A program made the position numbers and the translations under genes. Of a stretch of 64,000 nucleotides of DNA, positions 58,564 to 64,000 are shown piece after piece (within the stretch, counting starts at the first letter, position 1; every line of letters begins with the position of its first letter). Origin of the DNA: Luteimonas kalidii (GTDB lineage: Bacteria; Pseudomonadota; Gammaproteobacteria; Xanthomonadales; Xanthomonadaceae); NCBI RefSeq assembly GCF_029887935.1, contig NZ_JARXRO010000020.1, positions 105,588 to 169,587 of the forward strand. The letters are read 5' to 3'. The notes beneath the pieces are model-generated. The model was not told the DNA's origin, did not search any database, and saw only the letters and a list, made by a program, of their open reading frames with translations.

Positions 58564-59864
58564 TTACTCCACGCGCGCCGGATAGGCGCGCGGCAATGCG
58601 CCGGACTCGGCCGCCGGCGCCGCGCGCAGGTAGCGGTCGCGCAGCTCGGTCTGGCGCGAGCGCATCGGGATCGCGCGGCCACCCAGCCACACCTGCTGCG
58701 CGACCTGGGCGACGTCGAGCGGATCGCCGGTCCACAGCGCCAGGTCGGCGGTCTGGCCGACCGCGATCGTCCCGAGCCGGTCGCCGACCCCGAACGCCTG
58801 CGCCGGCACCCGGGTCAGGCCCGCGAGCCCTGCCTCCCACGGCAGCCCGTTGGCCACCGCATTGCCCGCCAGCTGGCGCACCTTGCGCGCGTTGTGCGAG
58901 GCGTCGCCCGACTGGGTGAAGCCCACCCGCACGCCGGCGGCATGCAGGCGCGCGGCGTTCTCGAGCGTGGCGCCGAGGCGGTCGAAGTTGCCCGGCAGGT
59001 TCACCAGCGGATCGAGGAACACCGGCACGTCGGCGGCGGCGAGTTCGCGGCCCAGCTTCCAGGCTTCGGCGCCGCCGGCGATGGCGATCCGCAGCCCGTG
59101 CGCACGCGACCAGCGCAGCAACTGGCGGATGTCGGCGGCGCGGTCGATCTCGACCACCACGCGGCCGCCGCCGTCGAGGTAGCGCCTGAGCGTCGTGCGC
59201 CCGGCGGGCGTGAGCAGGGCGAAGTTCGAATCCGCCGGCAGGCGTCCGCGCGCCTCCTCGACCAGCTGGTCGAGCAGCATCCACTGGCCCGCGCGCGAGG
59301 AACCGCTGAGGTTCGATGCGCCCGCGCCCAGCGCCACGAACAGCACCTTCGGGCCGCTCGGGTCGGGACTGCCATCCAGGCGCACCACCGCGCCCTGGCC
59401 GCCGACGATCGAGCCGCCGGCGGTGGTGTTGGCGGTGAGCAGGGTGAAGCCGATGCCTTCCACCCGTGCGACCGGCAGCAGGATCGATTCCGGGTTGTAG
59501 GCCAGGGTCACGTCGAACTCGGGGCGGACGGTGATGTCCTTGGCGTTCTCGCCCAGCGCGAGCGAAGCGTCGCGGGTGGAGGCCTCGCCCGAGACTTCCT
59601 CGATGCCGATGCCGGTGATGCCGCCGAACAGCGCCGGCGTGAGCGGGCGTCCGCCGGCATCGACCTCGGCCACTCCGGCTGCGGCCAGCCCGCTGCCGAT
59701 GGCGGCGATGCGGCCGCCGCGCACCAGCACGTCGTGCGCCTGCAGCGTGCCGCGTTCGCTGGCGGTGTGCACGGTGGCGTTGCGGATCAGCACGTCCTGC
59801 GCGAACGCGGGTCCGATGCCGAAGGCGGCGACGAGCGGCAGCGCCAGCAGTGCGAGGCGGCGGT

Positions 59865-59868
<4 letters not shown>
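58564..59868 (-). CDS. Degenerate amidohydrolase-family protein (probable pseudo-enzyme)
   Basis: 434 residues with a signal peptide (to about 23, AFA|QD). It aligns along its length with the intact amidohydrolase upstream, but the metal ligands are lost. HSH is ITG (84-86, in LTPALFGGITGIG); the second HxH is ExD (238, 240); the HH pair is AGG (IAGGAEAWK, 262-264). One Asp (320, in SGDASHN) is kept. It therefore cannot hold the usual binuclear metal site. Such pseudo-enzymes may act as partners of active paralogues. Its ATG overlaps the stop of the intact gene (ATGA, 59865-59868). Confidence 0.88.
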
Positions 59869-61253
<1,385 letters not shown>

Positions 61254-61359
61254 GCTGGTGTTCCCCGGGAGAATCGGCGGACGGTAGCCGCTGGCGCGGG
61301 ATGCGCCAGCCGCCAAAGGTCATGGTGCGTGACAGAATGCCGCAAAAAAAGGAGACGGC

Positions 61360-62136
61360 ATGAAGGACAAGCACGAGATCGTCGCCAACTGGCTGCCGCG
61401 CTACACGGGCGTGCCGCTCGAGGAATTCGGCGAACACATCCTGCTGACCAACTTCGGCGGCTACCTGGGGCACTTCAGCCGGCTCACGGGCGCCGAAGTC
61501 GTCGGCATCGACCGGCCGATGCCCAGCGCCACCGCCGACGGCATCACCATGATCAATTTCGGCATGGGCAGTCCGAACGCGGCCACCATGATGGACCTGC
61601 TGTCGGCGATCGGGCCCAAGGCGGTGCTGTTCCTGGGCAAGTGCGGCGGGCTCAAGCGCAAGAACCAGCTCGGCGACCTGGTGCTGCCGATCGCGGCGAT
61701 CCGCGGCGAAGGCACGTCCAACGACTACCTGCTCCCCGAGGTGCCGGCGCTGCCGGCGTTCGCGCTGCAGCGCGCGGTCTCGACCATGATCCGCGACCTC
61801 GGCCACGACTACTGGACCGGCACCGTGTTCACCACCAACCGCCGGGTCTGGGAGCACGACGACGCGTTCAAGAAGCGGCTGCGCGCGATGCGCTGCATGG
61901 CGATCGACATGGAGACCGCGACCCTGTTCGCCGCCGGCTTCGCCAACCGCATTCCGTCGGGCGCACTGCTGCTGGTGAGCGACCAGCCGATGATTCCCGA
62001 AGGCGTCAAGACCGACGTCTCCGATGCGCGCGTGAGCGCGGAATTCGTCGAACGCCACATCCAGATCGGCATCGAGGCGCTCCGCCTGATCCGCCGCCAC
62101 GGCAAATCGGTGCGGCACCTGCGGTTCGACGAATAA
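61360..62136 (+). CDS. amn: AMP nucleosidase (short form)
   Basis: 258 residues, against about 480 in E. coli Amn: this short form has only the catalytic phosphorylase-like domain. It hydrolyses AMP to adenine and ribose 5-phosphate. The core HILLTNFGGYLGHF, MINFGMGSPNAATMMDLL, LFLGKCGGLKRKNQLGDLVLP and AIDMETATLFAAGFANRIPSGALLLVSDQPM (base and ribose pocket) is visible. AAAAAAAGGAG just upstream gives a strong ribosome binding site and supports 61360. It is divergent from the amidohydrolase pair. Confidence 0.95.
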   Translation: MKDKHEIVANWLPRYTGVPLEEFGEHILLTNFGGYLGHFSRLTGAEVVGIDRPMPSATADGITMINFGMGSPNAATMMDLLSAIGPKAVLFLGKCGGLKRKNQLGDLVLPIAAIRGEGTSNDYLLPEVPALPAFALQRAVSTMIRDLGHDYWTGTVFTTNRRVWEHDDAFKKRLRAMRCMAIDMETATLFAAGFANRIPSGALLLVSDQPMIPEGVKTDVSDARVSAEFVERHIQIGIEALRLIRRHGKSVRHLRFDE

Positions 62137-62620
62137 CCGCGCCGCGGCGCGCACGGCGTGCGTCTGCCGCCCGCTACCGCATGCGCGCGCTCGGCCTCGT
62201 CCGGGCGAGGCAATGCGACGCCTTCCCGACGCCGAAGCGTCCGGAATTCCGAGGCATCGACCCGTAGCCCGGGTAAGCGAAGCGCACCGGGACCTCGCGA
62301 TCGCGACCGCCGCCGCGGTGTTCCCGGTCGCCCGTACCCGCGGATGCAGCAATTCCGGATGGGTCATCCCCGGATGCGGCCTGCGGCCTTATCCGGGCTA
62401 CGCGGTGCGCTTCCCGGCACGGATGTATCCCGGATCGCCAGGCGTCGGTCGTAGCCCGGGTAAGCGAAGCGCACCCGGGGCCCCGCGCGACCCGGACCGT
62501 TGCGCGCTCCCGATCGCGCGCATCTGCGGATGCGGCACTTCCGGATGCGGCCTCTGGCCTCGTCCGGGCGACGCGACCGGAGCGCTTCGCACTGCGTATG
62601 GTCGCGGCTATCATCCGCCC
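62137..62620. repeat. 484-bp intergenic cluster of dispersed palindromic repeats
   Basis: Two units begin with the same 25-nt start GTAGCCCGGGTAAGCGAAGC..., at 62264 and 62451. Unit 1 (62264-62401) ends in CCGGGCTAC, the reverse complement of its first bases, so it has terminal inverted repeats; unit 2 (62451-62572) ends in the degenerate CCGGGCGAC. A third fragment (GGCCTCGTCCGGGCGA) is at 62193-62208. This is the style of known REP-like repeats of the GTAGCCCGG...CCGGGCTAC type. No coding gene is seen. Confidence 0.7.
62586..62614 (+). promoter_or_regulatory. Promoter of the DUF924 gene (leaderless)
   Basis: TTCGCA (62586-62591) and TATCAT (62609-62614) are separated by 17 nt; the -10 matches five of six bases. 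Six nt later is the ATG (62621). There is no Shine-Dalgarno, so the transcript should start at or next to the ATG. The promoter directly abuts the repeat cluster. Confidence 0.6.
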
Positions 62621-63166
62621 ATGGACAACACACACGAGATCGGCCAGGTCATCGAGTTCTGGCGCGCGTCCGGCTACGAGCGCTGGTTCAACGGCGGCGA
62701 TGCGTTCGATGCCCAGTGCGGTGAGCGCTTCACCGACCTGCACCTGGCCGCGGCACGCCGCGAGTGCGAGACCTGGATGGACAGTCCCGACGGCGCGCTG
62801 GCGCTGCTGATCCTGCTCGACCAGATCCCGCGCAATGTCTACCGCGGCAGCGGCCACGCCTTCGCCACCGATGCGCTGGCGCTGCACTATGCGCGGCGCG
62901 CGCTCGACGCCGGCCTCGACCGCGAAGTGGATGCGGACCTTCGCGCGTTCATGTACATGCCGTTCGAACACTCCGAGGCGCTGGCCGACCAGCAGCGCGC
63001 GGTGTCGCTGTTCGAGGCGCTGGGCGACGCACAGTACCTGCAGTACGCGCAGGCGCACCTGGAGGTGATCGAACGCTTCGGCCGCTTCCCGCACCGCAAC
63101 CGCGCGCTGGGTCGCGACAGCACCGCCGACGAGCAGGCCTGGCTGGACGCGGGCGGCGGCTTCTGA
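62621..63166 (+). CDS. DUF924 family protein
   Basis: 181 residues. The family core is visible: IEFWRASGYERWFNGGDAFDAQCGERFTDL, ALALLILLDQIPRNVYRGSGHAFATDALAL, RAFMYMPFEHSEALADQQRAVSLFEAL and VIERFGRFPHRN. DUF924 proteins have a TPR-like alpha-solenoid fold; the function is unknown. The ATG is 6 nt after a TATCAT -10. It is convergent with the glutaredoxin/rhodanese gene. Confidence 0.9.
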   Translation: MDNTHEIGQVIEFWRASGYERWFNGGDAFDAQCGERFTDLHLAAARRECETWMDSPDGALALLILLDQIPRNVYRGSGHAFATDALALHYARRALDAGLDREVDADLRAFMYMPFEHSEALADQQRAVSLFEALGDAQYLQYAQAHLEVIERFGRFPHRNRALGRDSTADEQAWLDAGGGF

Positions 63167-63196
63167 GCCACCGCCCGCGGGCGGGCGCCTGCGCTC
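63164..63196. terminator. Nested inverted repeats between convergent genes
   Basis: A perfect palindrome CCGCCCGCGGGCGG (63171-63184) lies inside a looser TGAGC...GCTCA repeat (63164-63168 and 63192-63196) that includes the stop codons of both flanking genes. No U-tract. A bidirectional terminator role is inferred. Confidence 0.45.
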
Positions 63197-64000
63197 AGTA
63201 CTTCGGGATCGACGCGTCCACCGTGTCCGACCACGCCGCGATGCCACCCTCGACGTTGAACACATTGCGGAAGCCGAGCGCGCGGAACTCCTCGGCCGCC
63301 TGACCGCTGCGGCCGCCGCCGTGGCACAGGAACGCGATCGCGGTGTCCTTCGGCAGCGCCTCGATCGCGCCGCGGCCCTCGTCGAAGGTGCGATAGGCCA
63401 CCGGCACGGAGGCGATCGCGCGTTCCTCGGGCGGGCGCACGTCGACCAGCATCACCTCGCCGGTGCGCACCTTGGCGTCGGCTTCGGCGGGCGTCAGCGT
63501 GCCCACCGGGCCCGGCGCGTTCGGGTTGTCGATCACCAGGCCCTTGCCGCGCATGTCGTCGGCGAAATCAATGGTCAGCCCCTCGGCGCGGCGCGCGCCG
63601 GCGACGTCGAACTGGACCCGCACGCCGTCCACGTCGACCGCGATCGCATCGGCATCGGCCGGGCCGAGGTTGAGGCGGGTGCGGTAGCCGCGGTCGACCT
63701 CCACCTGCAGCGCCACTTCGCCGCCGGCATCGTCGATCGCCTGGCGGATCATCTTCAGCGCCGCCGGGGTGATGGTGATCGACGGCGGGGTGCGGTCCGG
63801 CGCGGGCAGGCCGAGCGCGGCGTGCAGTTCGCCGCTGTTGACCATCTGGCCGATGATGTCGCTGCCGCCGACCAGCTCGCCGTCGATGTACAGCTGCGGG
63901 ATGGTCGGCCAGTCGCCGTAGGCCTTGATGCCTTCGCGGATCTCGGGATCGGACAGCACGTCGATGTGGGCGTAATCGGCGCCCAGCGCATCGAGCGCGG
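63195..64000 (-). CDS. Grx4-type monothiol glutaredoxin fused to a HesB-like and a rhodanese domain (5' end outside the window)
   Basis: The window ends inside this gene; 268 residues are visible. The N-terminal part ([48 protein letters not shown]) is the C-terminal half of a monothiol glutaredoxin; its CGFS motif lies outside. A HesB/IscA-like domain without cysteines follows ([16 protein letters not shown]... [16 protein letters not shown]), then a rhodanese domain with active-site Cys in [16 protein letters not shown]. The combination suggests a role in Fe-S cluster or sulfur trafficking. It resembles the roughly 300-residue form I associate with xanthomonads. TGA at the left end. Confidence 0.88.
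   Translation of the reverse strand, partial: ALDALGADYAHIDVLSDPEIREGIKAYGDWPTIPQLYIDGELVGGSDIIGQMVNSGELHAALGLPAPDRTPPSITITPAALKMIRQAIDDAGGEVALQVEVDRGYRTRLNLGPADADAIAVDVDGVRVQFDVAGARRAEGLTIDFADDMRGKGLVIDNPNAPGPVGTLTPAEADAKVRTGEVMLVDVRPPEERAIASVPVAYRTFDEGRGAIEALPKDTAIAFLCHGGGRSGQAAEEFRALGFRNVFNVEGGIAAWSDTVDASIPKY

Overview
The window is very GC-rich chromosomal DNA from a gammaproteobacterium, most likely the family Lysobacteraceae (Xanthomonadaceae), in the Lysobacter/Luteimonas/Xanthomonas neighbourhood. The reasons are strong G/C third-position bias with long spurious antisense frames, an ole-type dehydrogenase, two large TonB-dependent receptors, the tamA-tamB pair, a three-domain glutaredoxin/rhodanese protein, and a cytochrome c4-dsbA-dsbA-exonuclease neighbourhood next to engB. 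The genus is inferred from gene content and protein style, not from a marker gene. No tRNA, rRNA, CRISPR array, insertion sequence or prophage was found. The content is mostly housekeeping genes.

Layout. 1-6127: end of an oleD-like gene, a DUF1328 peptide with a good terminator, the ubiJ-ubiB ubiquinone pair and a first TonB-dependent receptor. 6124-16149: a small membrane protein, a DJ-1/PfpI protein, tamB-tamA, then glyS-GST-glyQ (all minus), where glyS carries a compositionally odd internal segment. 17155-24314: a stand-alone GspE/PulE-type ATPase, a lipoprotein, a polytopic membrane protein, then RDD gene-tatC-tatB-tatA and a SYLF-domain protein. 24461-31804: hemH with a 12-bp repeat in its 5' end, a hydrolase, a lipoprotein, a YgjP-like metallopeptidase, rdgC, ttcA, an alcohol dehydrogenase behind a perfect FNR-type box, and a BamE-like protein. 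31953-35374: a YdcH peptide with three abutting genes for single-pass membrane proteins of unknown function, facing a polytopic membrane protein; this is the best candidate for an undescribed system. 35427-45414: plsB, a cysteine-paired TonB receptor, an exonuclease-fold protein, two DsbA-type proteins, cytochrome c4 and engB. 45586-54379: a VIT-family protein, gshA, ppc, a GST, a DUF4326 protein and the formaldehyde module frmR-frmA-fghA. 54471-64000: a soluble chemoreceptor, an ATP-PPase, a DegV protein, an amidohydrolase pair in which one member has lost its metal ligands, a short AMP nucleosidase, a repeat cluster, a DUF924 protein and the truncated glutaredoxin/rhodanese gene.

Themes. 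Thiol chemistry recurs (gshA, two GSTs, glutathione-dependent formaldehyde oxidation, two DsbA proteins, a monothiol glutaredoxin), as does envelope biogenesis (TamAB, Tat, PlsB, BamE-like, TonB receptors). At least six genes without a Shine-Dalgarno sequence have a -10-like hexamer ending 5 or 6 nt before the ATG, which suggests leaderless mRNAs. Several convergent pairs end in shared CTAG stops or in palindromes that contain both stop codons.
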